Shown here: piece after piece, positions 8,654-15,855 of the stretch
Numbering within the stretch: position 1 is the first letter of the stretch
Layout of the letters: every line of letters starts with the position of its first letter
IMG/VR virus record: IMGVR_UViG_3300035698_006418
Coordinates: 1 to 26,695 of that record
Length of the DNA: 26,695 nt
Strand: one strand, 5' to 3'
From: a virus
Translations under genes and position numbers: made by a program
The notes under the pieces: generated by a model
Databases searched by the model: none
Seen by the model: the letters and a program-made list of their open reading frames with translations, nothing else
Told to the model about the DNA's origin: nothing

Positions 8654-10606
8654 ATGGCATTAATGGGAAAAGACGAAAGCATCTGGGCACAACTTACTAG
8701 ACTATTCAAAAATGGTCCTGTTGTTCGCCACAAGATTGCGGCAAGCTCTAAGATGTATGAACCGCAGGGAACTGCTAGAGCATACAAGAAAGAGCTTTCA
8801 AGCCTTTACGTAAACTCGTTAGCTTCTTATGGCCAATACGAAAGACTTGCAAGATATGCAGATTACTCAGAGATGGAATACACTCCTGAGATAGCTTCGG
8901 CGATTGACATCTACGCAGACGAGGTTACAGCTGTAGACGAAAATGGCCACATGATCTCCATTGATACAGAGAATGAAGAGATCAAGCAGATCCTTGAAAC
9001 GCTGTTCTTCGACATTCTTAATATCGAGTTCAACCTGCAATCATGGACTAGAAACCTTTGCAAGTATGGCGACTTCGTCATGTTCGTTGATGCTAGCGAT
9101 AACAACGGAATCTTGAACCTACTTCCAATCCCTATCAACGAGGTTGAAAGAGAAGAAGGCTATGACCCGAACAACCCATTCGCATTTAGATTCAGGTGGT
9201 TGACTCAAGGTAACATGATTCTCGAGGCATGGCAGATAATTCACTTCAGACTTCTAGGTAACGACAACTTCCTACCTTATGGATCGAGTATCGTTGAGCC
9301 TGCGCGACGTGTTTGGAGACAGCTAATCCTCATTGAAGATGCTATGCTTGTGTACAGAATCGTTCGCTCACCAGAGAGACGTGTATTCAAGATTGAGGTC
9401 GGCAATGTAAAGCCAGATGAGATCCCACGTTACATGGAACAGGTGAAGACTGGTCTTAAGAGAAACAAGATTATCAACCAATCAACTGGCAGAGTTGACT
9501 TGAGGTACAATCCACTTTCAGTTGATGAGGATTACTTCCTTCCAATGAGAGATGGCAAAGGATCAGAGATTGACACTCTTCCAGGTGGCCAGTTCACAGG
9601 AGATATTGAAGACGTTCAATACATTCAGAACAAGATGTTTGCAGCTCTCAAGATTCCTAAGAGTTATCTAGGGTACGAGGGCGATGTCGGATCTAAAGCA
9701 ACTCTGGCTCAAGAAGATGTTAGATTCTCTCGTACAATCCAACGCATGCAGAAAATTGTTCTATCAGAGTTAACAAAGATTGCAGTAATCCACCTCTACC
9801 TTTTAGGGTACAGAGGAGAAGACCTAGTAGACTACGAGCTCAAAATGGCTAACCCTTCTACAATTGCCGAGCAACAGAAACTTGAGTTATGGAGGGTCAA
9901 GCTTGAGATTGCTGGCTCTGCACAAGAGGGTATGCTAGACAAGACAACTGTATGGAGAGACCTATTTGGATTCTCAAGTCATAAGATATCAGAGATTCAG
10001 GACGGACAACGTGCTGACAAGCTATTCCAATTAGAGTTGGAAGGCATGCAACTTCCAACAGAAGAGCCAGCAGCAGGTGAACCAGGGGCAGATCCGGTTG
10101 CAGGAGAAGATGAGTTACCATCTGAACTGGGTGGTGATGAAGGTGATGCAGGTGATGCAGAAGAAGAAGAACTCCAAGCCGCAGCAGATCCAGTATACGA
10201 TGATGAGCTTATGAGAAGTATGAAACCGGTGCTCCTTGCTGATGATGTAGAAGAAGATGATGAAATCAATGAGGACGGAGATGACGTCAAAGGATATAAT
10301 CCCGGCTCAGAAGGCGACCAGGCTGAAATGTCTGCTTCTAAAGGAAGAGATATCTTCTCACCATCCGAAGACTTGCACGCTCATGTCTTCGGAACAGAAA
10401 AGCAAACAGCTTCAGACCCTTTTGACATGATTGGCATGAATAGGATGATTACAAGACCCTTCTCTGAAGGAGCTGAGAAGGAAAAGATCAACCCAATTGG
10501 CCAATATGTCAGCAAATCTATCGATGAAATCAACAAATCAGAGAAAAAACTGTCATTAATTGAAGATATATTGAGAGAAATAAAAAATCCTAAGCGAAAC
10601 ATATAA
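8654..10606 (+). CDS. 20: Portal protein
   Basis: A 650-residue T4 gp20 homologue, the dodecameric vertex that nucleates prohead assembly and passes DNA. Family features include the N-terminal YTPEIASAIDIYADEV region, the RNIC-like stretch with the clip and stem, and LKIPKSYLGYEGDVGSKATLAQEDVRF near residues 330-360. It is longer than T4 gp20 (524): from about residue 466 a very acidic Pro/Gly/Asp/Glu-rich extension runs to about 560, ending with a helical tail. The extra tail may face the inside of the capsid and contact scaffold or DNA; that is inference. The ATG at 8654 follows the previous stop by two bases. Confidence 0.93.
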   Translation: MALMGKDESIWAQLTRLFKNGPVVRHKIAASSKMYEPQGTARAYKKELSSLYVNSLASYGQYERLARYADYSEMEYTPEIASAIDIYADEVTAVDENGHMISIDTENEEIKQILETLFFDILNIEFNLQSWTRNLCKYGDFVMFVDASDNNGILNLLPIPINEVEREEGYDPNNPFAFRFRWLTQGNMILEAWQIIHFRLLGNDNFLPYGSSIVEPARRVWRQLILIEDAMLVYRIVRSPERRVFKIEVGNVKPDEIPRYMEQVKTGLKRNKIINQSTGRVDLRYNPLSVDEDYFLPMRDGKGSEIDTLPGGQFTGDIEDVQYIQNKMFAALKIPKSYLGYEGDVGSKATLAQEDVRFSRTIQRMQKIVLSELTKIAVIHLYLLGYRGEDLVDYELKMANPSTIAEQQKLELWRVKLEIAGSAQEGMLDKTTVWRDLFGFSSHKISEIQDGQRADKLFQLELEGMQLPTEEPAAGEPGADPVAGEDELPSELGGDEGDAGDAEEEELQAAADPVYDDELMRSMKPVLLADDVEEDDEINEDGDDVKGYNPGSEGDQAEMSASKGRDIFSPSEDLHAHVFGTEKQTASDPFDMIGMNRMITRPFSEGAEKEKINPIGQYVSKSIDEINKSEKKLSLIEDILREIKNPKRNI

Positions 10607-10646
10607 TTACTACAAGAAATAATCCCATTGAGGAGACATCAGGAAT

Positions 10647-11516
10647 ATGGCTCTAGCTAAGAAAAACAAATTCTCTCACAACAAGAAGAGAAATTCAGGA
10701 CTTGTGTACGAATTCTTGTTACGCAAGATATCGGAATGTGTACTTGATAAGAATCTAAAGGAATCTAAAAAAGCCCTTAGAGTCATTAAGAAGTATTACA
10801 ACACAGCATCCCCATTGTACGAAGAGAAGTTACTCTTTGATATCATTGTTGGGACGAGTGGTGCTTCAAAACGAATCGCTAGCGGAGTCCTAGAAGAAGT
10901 TAAGAAAGTCGCCACCGGCTTAGACTTTAAGAAGATAGATATCAAAAAGAGTAATCTCATCAAAGAGATCAATCACACTTTTGGAAAGTCATTCTTCTCA
11001 AGCTTCGACATTGATGACTATAAAGCCCTTGCTTCAATCCAGCTCTTTGTAAATGGTTGTAATCCTAAGTCTACGCTTGTCGAGAGTGTTCAAAGGGTTA
11101 AGCTAGAAGAATCACTGATGAATTTCATGATTGTTGAAAGACGACCAAATAAAGAACAGGTTGTTGAAGCTGACGAGTTGTCATACAACTTAGCTGTAAA
11201 CCGCTACAACAAGAAGTACACACAAGCCCTTAACGAATCACAACAAAGTTTGCTTTCAAGTTATACAAGCTCCCTTACTCTTAAGGATGGCAAAGTACGC
11301 CTTGAGAAGTATCTCGTTAATCAAAAGGTAAAGCTACTTGGATTCTTAAGACAGGCTCACAATATCTCTGAAGTTAAGAAAGACAAGCTCATATCTGAGA
11401 AATTGAATAAAGCAGAAATGTTACTTGAGAATATGAATTTTAAAGGTGCAGGTCCAAAAGAGATTGAAGACCTTATGCTTTACTGCAAGTTAGTGGAAGA
11501 AATTGCATCAAAATGA
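10647..11516 (+). CDS. Conserved head-region protein of unknown function
   Basis: A 289-residue lysine-rich, almost wholly helical protein (first residues MALAKKNKFSHNKKRN are strongly basic). I do not recognise a domain. It lies between portal and prohead protease, where T4 has the prohead core proteins gp67 and gp68, so a role in the prohead core or an internal head protein is plausible. A GAGGAG site (in ATTGAGGAGACATC) about 12 bases before the ATG supports the start. Its stop codon overlaps the start of a 23-codon reading frame. Confidence 0.7.
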   Translation: MALAKKNKFSHNKKRNSGLVYEFLLRKISECVLDKNLKESKKALRVIKKYYNTASPLYEEKLLFDIIVGTSGASKRIASGVLEEVKKVATGLDFKKIDIKKSNLIKEINHTFGKSFFSSFDIDDYKALASIQLFVNGCNPKSTLVESVQRVKLEESLMNFMIVERRPNKEQVVEADELSYNLAVNRYNKKYTQALNESQQSLLSSYTSSLTLKDGKVRLEKYLVNQKVKLLGFLRQAHNISEVKKDKLISEKLNKAEMLLENMNFKGAGPKEIEDLMLYCKLVEEIASK

Positions 11517-11584
11517 GAAAGCATCTAATATACGGATTGAAAGACCCGAGGGTAGACGAGTACAGGGGGAAGGCCAATGGGTAA
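11513..11584 (+). CDS. Candidate 23-residue peptide bridging two head genes
   Basis: A short frame starts at an ATG overlapping the stop of the preceding gene (ATGA) and ends eight bases inside the next gene. Its peptide begins MRKHLIYGLKDPRVDEYR and then GKANG. The segment IYGLKDPR...YR..GK resembles the first strand of GIY-YIG nucleases, in which YIG would stand where two residues are missing here, so it could be a decayed stub of such a gene. It could also be a leader that couples translation of its neighbours. The coupling geometry is seen; the function is a guess. Confidence 0.3.
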   Translation: MRKHLIYGLKDPRVDEYRGKANG

Positions 11585-12752
11585 GAAGAAAAAAGTAGAA
11601 GAGATGGGAGTTGGCGGCCTAGCAGGAATGCAAGTACCAATTGGCATCAAGAAAAGAAAGAAGAAGGTTGACGAACTACTTGAGCTCAATGAGAGTGTAT
11701 CTGTAGCAGAAGCTATTGGATACTTCAGTGGTTTAGATGAGAAAGCTTCTCTTGAAGTCGAAGGAATGCTTGATGAAAGTGATTATGTCAAGCTATCAGA
11801 GATGATAAAGAATGGTTTCGCAGAGGCTGCAATCAGAGAGAAGATTAGGAAGAGAGTAAAAGAAGTTGTCAGGAGGCAACCTGATGGTCAGTATGCTCTC
11901 TACACTCCAAATCCAGATAAGGCTCATGGTTCATCGCAAGTTGGAACGTTCCCTACTAAACTAGCTGCCAGAAGAGCAGAACTTAGTAGATTCCCACCAA
12001 AGGAACCACAGAAGCTTGCTAGGCTTAGAAAAGATGTAGACAAACTACGCAAGAACCCAGAGCTCGCTTCAAAGGAAACTCCTGGCTGGATGGGTGATAA
12101 GAAGAAGAAGAAGAAAGCTCCAAAGCCAAAAAAGACAAAGAAGGAATCACTCGAGAACCTTATTACCAATCTATCAGAGAGCCTGTTCCGCGAAGAAAAA
12201 AAGGGTAGTGGCTGGGACGAGTACGTCTCGAAGTTGTCTAAGCAAGCAGTCCTTGCCGACAAAACGTTCCAGTCTCACCAGAAAGCTATTGCTAAGAGAT
12301 CAGAGAAAGCTCTGAAGTCAGCTGTTAAGTCTGTATCATCTGCTCTGTCTGGTGCAGGATTTGAAGTAAAGGATGGTGGGGTTAAGAAAGACCCTAACAA
12401 GGAAAGAGTGTACGCAGAGCTTTCCGCGTCTGACCAAGAGGGAACATCTGACGTCGGGCCAATCTACATCTTTATAGAGAATGGATATCCTAACATAGAG
12501 ATATCTGATACTGCAAAGAATGGTCTTACCAAAATGGATCCAGCTAGAGGTAAAGTTCTAAGAGCAGAGTTAATAACTGTACAGGATGAAGTTCTTGACA
12601 AAGACGAAACAGCATCAGGTGCGATTAAGAAAAGAGATGAATACCTCAACAAGATAGAAAAGAAGGTAGATGACTTCGTATCAGACATGTCTTCATTAGA
12701 AATAACGATGCTCAAGAGAACACTGAGCAGCAAGTTCAGGAAAATCAAATAA
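11577..12752 (+). CDS. Lysine-rich conserved head-cluster protein
   Basis: A 391-residue protein without a known domain. The N-terminus is basic (GKKKKVEE, KKRKKKVDE). Residues about 95-165 hold a compact conserved-looking stretch with YALYTPNPDKAHGS and VGTFPTKLAARRAELSRFPP, and a polylysine run follows at about 173-190 (KKKKKKAPKPKK). The last 200 residues are an alpha/beta region. The basic runs suggest contact with DNA or the acidic scaffold inside the prohead. It sits between portal and protease and its stop overlaps the protease start (TAATG). The ATG at 11577 follows GGGGGAAGG. Confidence 0.7.
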   Translation: MGKKKKVEEMGVGGLAGMQVPIGIKKRKKKVDELLELNESVSVAEAIGYFSGLDEKASLEVEGMLDESDYVKLSEMIKNGFAEAAIREKIRKRVKEVVRRQPDGQYALYTPNPDKAHGSSQVGTFPTKLAARRAELSRFPPKEPQKLARLRKDVDKLRKNPELASKETPGWMGDKKKKKKAPKPKKTKKESLENLITNLSESLFREEKKGSGWDEYVSKLSKQAVLADKTFQSHQKAIAKRSEKALKSAVKSVSSALSGAGFEVKDGGVKKDPNKERVYAELSASDQEGTSDVGPIYIFIENGYPNIEISDTAKNGLTKMDPARGKVLRAELITVQDEVLDKDETASGAIKKRDEYLNKIEKKVDDFVSDMSSLEITMLKRTLSSKFRKIK

Positions 12753-13336
12753 TGAAACTATTAAGAGAGTGGATAGCTTTAGACTATACGCCTGCTATGA
12801 TTACAGAGTCGCGTGCGAAGAACGATGGAAAGATCATGCTTCCATGTATCCTTCAGAAGGCTCACCTCAAAAACCAGAACGGTAGAATCTACCCGAAGGA
12901 AGTTCTTATACGAGAAGTTGAGAACTACAAGAAGGTAGTCGCAGAAACTAGAGCTCTTGGAGAACTTGACCATCCTGAGACTTCCACTGTTGCTTTAGAT
13001 AGAGCATCACATATAATCAGAGAAATCTTCTGGGAAGGTGACACAGTTCGAGGCATCGTAGAAGTTCTATCGACACCGAAGGGCCAGATATTAGCTACGC
13101 TCCTAGAGTCTGGAGTAAGGATTGGTATGTCATCTAGAGGTATCGGAAGCACAGAGGCCACGAATGAGGGCACAGATATCGTACAGGATGATTATGGCTT
13201 AATTTGTTTTGATGCAGTGTCTGAACCATCAACTCCTGGTGCTTTCATAAATGAGAACATTGAAATAAGTGGAAAGGTTTACACGAAGTCAGATAGAATC
13301 TGGCGTGCGTTAAACGATGTAACAAGAGGTAAGTAG
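12752..13336 (+). CDS. 21: Prohead maturation protease
   Basis: A 194-residue T4 gp21-type serine protease (peptidase family U9/U35-like, herpes-assemblin fold) that degrades the scaffold and trims the capsid protein inside the prohead. The catalytic His is in LGELDHPETS (about residue 73) and the Ser in GMSSRGIGS (about 129), with the supporting FDAVSEPSTPGAFI strand after it. T4 gp21 has 212 residues. It starts within the stop of the upstream gene. A matching L-x-E cleavage site is visible in the major capsid protein. Just past its stop, the +1 frame stays open for 26 codons (see the separate entry). Confidence 0.93.
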   Translation: MKLLREWIALDYTPAMITESRAKNDGKIMLPCILQKAHLKNQNGRIYPKEVLIREVENYKKVVAETRALGELDHPETSTVALDRASHIIREIFWEGDTVRGIVEVLSTPKGQILATLLESGVRIGMSSRGIGSTEATNEGTDIVQDDYGLICFDAVSEPSTPGAFINENIEISGKVYTKSDRIWRALNDVTRGK

Positions 13337-13412
13337 AACATGGGCAGCAGGTCCAGCACCAACAGAGTCTGTAACACAGATAAAAGAAATTACAATACTA
13401 CACGACCCATAG
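13323..13412 (+). other. Gap after gene 21: open +1 frame without a start codon
   Basis: The 87-base gap between the protease and the next gene contains, in the frame +1 to gene 21, an open stretch with coding-like content (RTWAAGPAPTESV then TQIKEITILHDP) ending in TAG at 13410. It has no usable start. It could be a C-terminal extension reached by a +1 slip at AAG-TAG-A, or a relic of a lost gene. An ATG-initiated 26-codon frame (13340-13420) in another frame is also present but has no good ribosome-binding site. No terminator or TATTTA motif is present here. Confidence 0.2.
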
Positions 13413-13423
13413 AAAGATAAGTT

Positions 13424-13951
13424 ATGAAGAGAACACACCTAGAAAATATGATTAGAAAAGTAGTTGCAGAAGAAGTGCGAAAGCAACTACCTAATGTAGT
13501 CTCTGAGATGTATCTAAAGAAGCTCGTATCTGAAGCATCAGTACGTGAAACTCACTGGGAAGACACATTCGACGCTGAACTACAGAGAAGAACTGAAGAG
13601 ATTCCCGAGATGATGCACAACTCAGATGAAGGCATATACCAAAGAGGTGGTCCGATCAAGAGAAAGAATGAAGAAGTCAGACAACAGAATGAGCAGGTTG
13701 TAAGTAAGTTACTATCACCAGGCAACAGCATGGCTCACCTGTATGAAAGCGTAGAGCCAATTGGTCGCCAGTCCGCAAGTGCTCCTGGTATGCCAGCACC
13801 TCAAACAGATGTCCCTCTAGAAGCTCTTGGCATTAAGAGATATAACTTAGCAGACTACAATGTTACCAACAGTGGTCCAATGCAGCAAACTGACGAAGCA
13901 GAAGAAAGAAGACTTGAACTACACAGGGCATCATTAGACAGAAAAGCATAA
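13424..13951 (+). CDS. Head-cluster protein of unknown function
   Basis: A 175-residue charged protein. The N-terminal helix (about 1-38: IRKVVAEEVRKQLPNVVSEMYLKKLV) is amphipathic and could be a coiled coil or an oligomerisation helix. The rest is polar, with Pro/Gln/Ala-rich linkers (SASAPGMPAPQTDVP), and is probably extended. There is no known domain. It is the first of three low-complexity genes between protease and scaffold. Its stop overlaps the next start (TAATG). The Shine-Dalgarno site is weak (AGAAAGA). Confidence 0.65.
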   Translation: MKRTHLENMIRKVVAEEVRKQLPNVVSEMYLKKLVSEASVRETHWEDTFDAELQRRTEEIPEMMHNSDEGIYQRGGPIKRKNEEVRQQNEQVVSKLLSPGNSMAHLYESVEPIGRQSASAPGMPAPQTDVPLEALGIKRYNLADYNVTNSGPMQQTDEAEERRLELHRASLDRKA

Positions 13952-15033
13952 TGAAAAAACCAACCAAAGAGTCGTCACTTAGCACAGGTGTCGGCGTTCC
14001 AGACGGATCCGGCGGCAGAAGCGGAAACAGAATCCATAAAGCGTATCAACGCGGTGGAGCTAAGTATCCGTACGACAAAGCTGCAGGAGCTCCAGGTTAT
14101 GGTGTTCCTTTAGGTTATGACAGGAGCAGCTCTGGTAATGGTGGTTCAAGACAGAATGTTAATGTTCCAAAGAATGTGGGAGCAGATGACACTCGTTGGT
14201 CTGATGATATTGTCGACACTAGCGAGTCAAGAGATGGCGCTTCGTGGAATAGTGCAAGTCCTACTAAGGGCAACATAACATACAACCCTAAAGAGAAATC
14301 TAGATTTGGAGAGGATGACATTGATGAAGCTCTTGGTAGTCCATCAAACTCTGCTAAAGCTGGATCTGGTGGCGGAGGTGGCGGAGGTCGGCCTGGTACA
14401 TCGGCCTGGGGAGGTAGACCGTGGACTGATGAGTTCGACAATCATATGTCAGATGACAAATTAGATAAGGCTTCTCGCCAAGATGAATTCAACTACGGTC
14501 CAGTCCGATCCCTATCTAAAGGAGAAGAGGAAAAGATTCCTTCTGTACCACAGCATGATATAGAGCTTGGCAAAGGTGCTGTCATATTGAAGGTAGGTGG
14601 AGCAGGGTTCCGTGCCGGTGCTGGTGGTGCTATGAAGCATTCGAGGATGCAACCAGGAATGTCATGGAGAGAATCCCTCCAGAGAGAACTAAATCACACG
14701 AGTCTAGTAGAGGCTTTCGTGTCACTGAGAGATACTGAACAGGGATGCCTTGCAAACTCAACATCAGCCCACGAAGTCGATCGAGGCATAGAGAATGATA
14801 CCTTTGTCTCAGCACACGCTCATGGCAAGAATGCAATGTCTTCGTTCGATGAAGGTGACATGGTTAAGCTGATGATGAAAATCGACCCAAATTATTTCGC
14901 TAATTCTCTCGGAAAGATAGGAAAGGCAGAGCTGCTGAATACTTATGATGAATGGGCCGATGATGTCATAGCCGACGATAAAGGCGATATTGGTGGTATG
15001 ACAGAACGTATATTAAAGGTTTGCGGAGAATAA
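13951..15033 (+). CDS. Gly/Ser-rich low-complexity head-cluster protein
   Basis: A 360-residue protein whose first two thirds are Gly-, Ser- and Asp-rich and probably disordered, with a seven-glycine run near residue 143. The C-terminal 130 residues are more ordered and helical (WRESLQRELNHTSLVEAFVSL; DEGDMVKLMMKIDPNYFANSLGK). No family is recognised. The flexible part and its location next to scaffold and capsid genes suggest an internal head or decoration component. Its start lies in the stop codon of the previous gene. Confidence 0.65.
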   Translation: MKKPTKESSLSTGVGVPDGSGGRSGNRIHKAYQRGGAKYPYDKAAGAPGYGVPLGYDRSSSGNGGSRQNVNVPKNVGADDTRWSDDIVDTSESRDGASWNSASPTKGNITYNPKEKSRFGEDDIDEALGSPSNSAKAGSGGGGGGGRPGTSAWGGRPWTDEFDNHMSDDKLDKASRQDEFNYGPVRSLSKGEEEKIPSVPQHDIELGKGAVILKVGGAGFRAGAGGAMKHSRMQPGMSWRESLQRELNHTSLVEAFVSLRDTEQGCLANSTSAHEVDRGIENDTFVSAHAHGKNAMSSFDEGDMVKLMMKIDPNYFANSLGKIGKAELLNTYDEWADDVIADDKGDIGGMTERILKVCGE

Positions 15034-15035
15034 AG

Positions 15036-15557
15036 ATGGATCTCACAATAGAAGAACTTAAAAAAGTAATTGAAGGCGCGATCAAAGAATTCGCAGAAGC
15101 TGGAGAGAAAGGCCGAGATGGCTATCAGCAAGACGAAGACTGCCCTGTACAGCCACGAGGTTTTGGCAAAGCCGATACACATGACTTCTCCATTGCATCA
15201 GCAGAAGGTAGTAGATATAAAAGGCAGGGTGCTTCAAACCTCGGCCCTTTTACATCAGAAGCTGCAATCAGAGCAATCGCCAAAGATGTCATTAGAGAAG
15301 CTATGAAGCCCATGCCATCAAAGAAGATGGATTCCTCAGCACCGTTTAATGCCAAGCAGGCTAAGATTGGTGAGGCTGGATCTGTAGGCAATGTTAGCAT
15401 GCCAGGGTGGAAGTCTACCAAGAAGAGTAAGAAAGAGTCAACAGACAGCTGGTTTGATACAAAAGAAATGAAAGGCCAGAAGTCTAAAATGAAAAACAAG
15501 CTCGAAAGCAATATCTTGCAGGGAGTATATGAGTCAAGAACGAAAGGTAAGAAGTAA
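15036..15557 (+). CDS. Head-cluster protein of unknown function, lysine-rich tail
   Basis: A 173-residue protein with an N-terminal acidic helix (MDLTIEELKKVIEGAIKEFAE), a polar middle, a second helix (EAAIRAIAKDVIREAMKP) and a lysine-rich C-terminus (KSTKKSKKES; KGQKSKMKNK). The two helices are of the short type found in scaffold-binding proteins, but no domain is recognised. ATG 15036 is chosen over the in-frame TTG at 15021, because GGAG (15025-15028) lies seven bases before the ATG. It is followed after two bases by the bS21-like gene. Confidence 0.65.
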   Translation: MDLTIEELKKVIEGAIKEFAEAGEKGRDGYQQDEDCPVQPRGFGKADTHDFSIASAEGSRYKRQGASNLGPFTSEAAIRAIAKDVIREAMKPMPSKKMDSSAPFNAKQAKIGEAGSVGNVSMPGWKSTKKSKKESTDSWFDTKEMKGQKSKMKNKLESNILQGVYESRTKGKK

Positions 15558-15559
15558 AG

Positions 15560-15781
15560 ATGGCTAGCAGAAGAGACGAAAACCATTTCAAAGCGTTAGA
15601 GGTAACTCAACGTGGAAATGAAAGCGTCGACAGAATGATTAAGAGATTCTCCAAGATGGTAAGAGGAGATGGCATCTTACAAGAGTTCACCGACAACAGA
15701 CAATACACCAAAAAATCAACCAAGCGCCGCAGGAAGCGCCAAGCAGCGAAATGGGCTGCACAGAATGCCTTAAGAAAATAG
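15560..15781 (+). CDS. rpsU: Ribosomal protein bS21 homologue
   Basis: A 73-residue, very basic protein that lines up with bacterial bS21. The pattern is V-x-R-x-N-E-x-x-D-x-x-x-K-R-F (here VTQRGNESVDRMIKRF), then GILQEF where bS21 has GVLAEV, then a Tyr-Lys segment (QYTKKSTKRRRKRQ) and the Arg/Lys/Ala-rich C-terminal helix. bS21 sits on the 30S platform next to the anti-Shine-Dalgarno sequence and affects initiation. Phage-encoded copies are known and are thought to bias host ribosomes to phage messages. Unusually, this copy lies inside the head operon, just before the scaffold gene, so it should be made late. It has an extra 14 or so residues at the N-terminus compared with E. coli bS21. 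Confidence 0.8.
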   Translation: MASRRDENHFKALEVTQRGNESVDRMIKRFSKMVRGDGILQEFTDNRQYTKKSTKRRRKRQAAKWAAQNALRK

Positions 15782-15804
15782 AAAAAAAGTTTGAAAAAAA
15801 GTTT
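15781..15804 (+). repeat. Two tandem copies of a 12-base A-tract unit
   Basis: GAAAAAAAGTTT occurs twice in direct succession (15781-15792, 15793-15804), starting on the last base of the bS21 stop codon. The second copy, with the next bases, also forms a 7-bp inverted repeat (TTTGAAA 15790-15796 with TTTCAAA 15102 offset, i.e. 15802-15808). A-tracts spaced about one helical turn apart bend DNA. The repeat lies just upstream of the putative promoter of the scaffold gene, so it may act as an upstream promoter element. Confidence 0.6.
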
Positions 15805-15810
15805 CAAATG

Positions 15811-15840
15811 TATTTAGTTCTAGATTTAGGCGGATAAATA
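15811..15840 (+). promoter_or_regulatory. Candidate late promoter region before the scaffold gene
   Basis: Two elements lie in the 74-base gap before the scaffold gene: TATTTA at 15811-15816, shared with five other gaps, and GATAAATA at 15833-15840, which matches the T4 late consensus TATAAATA at seven of eight positions. Either could be the -10 element. The second would place the start of the RNA very near the GGAG ribosome-binding site, so the first is more likely to serve a translated leader. Confidence 0.4.
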
Positions 15841-15855
15841 ATCCGGAGATCAAAA

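Noticed and set aside
9997-10290. Serine-rich minus-strand frame inside the portal gene
   Set aside because: It is a shadow of the GAA/GAT/GCA-rich acidic tract on the + strand.
14115-14441. Minus-strand proline-rich frame
   Set aside because: It is the antisense of the glycine run in the + strand gene. It has no ribosome-binding site, and all convincing genes are on the + strand.
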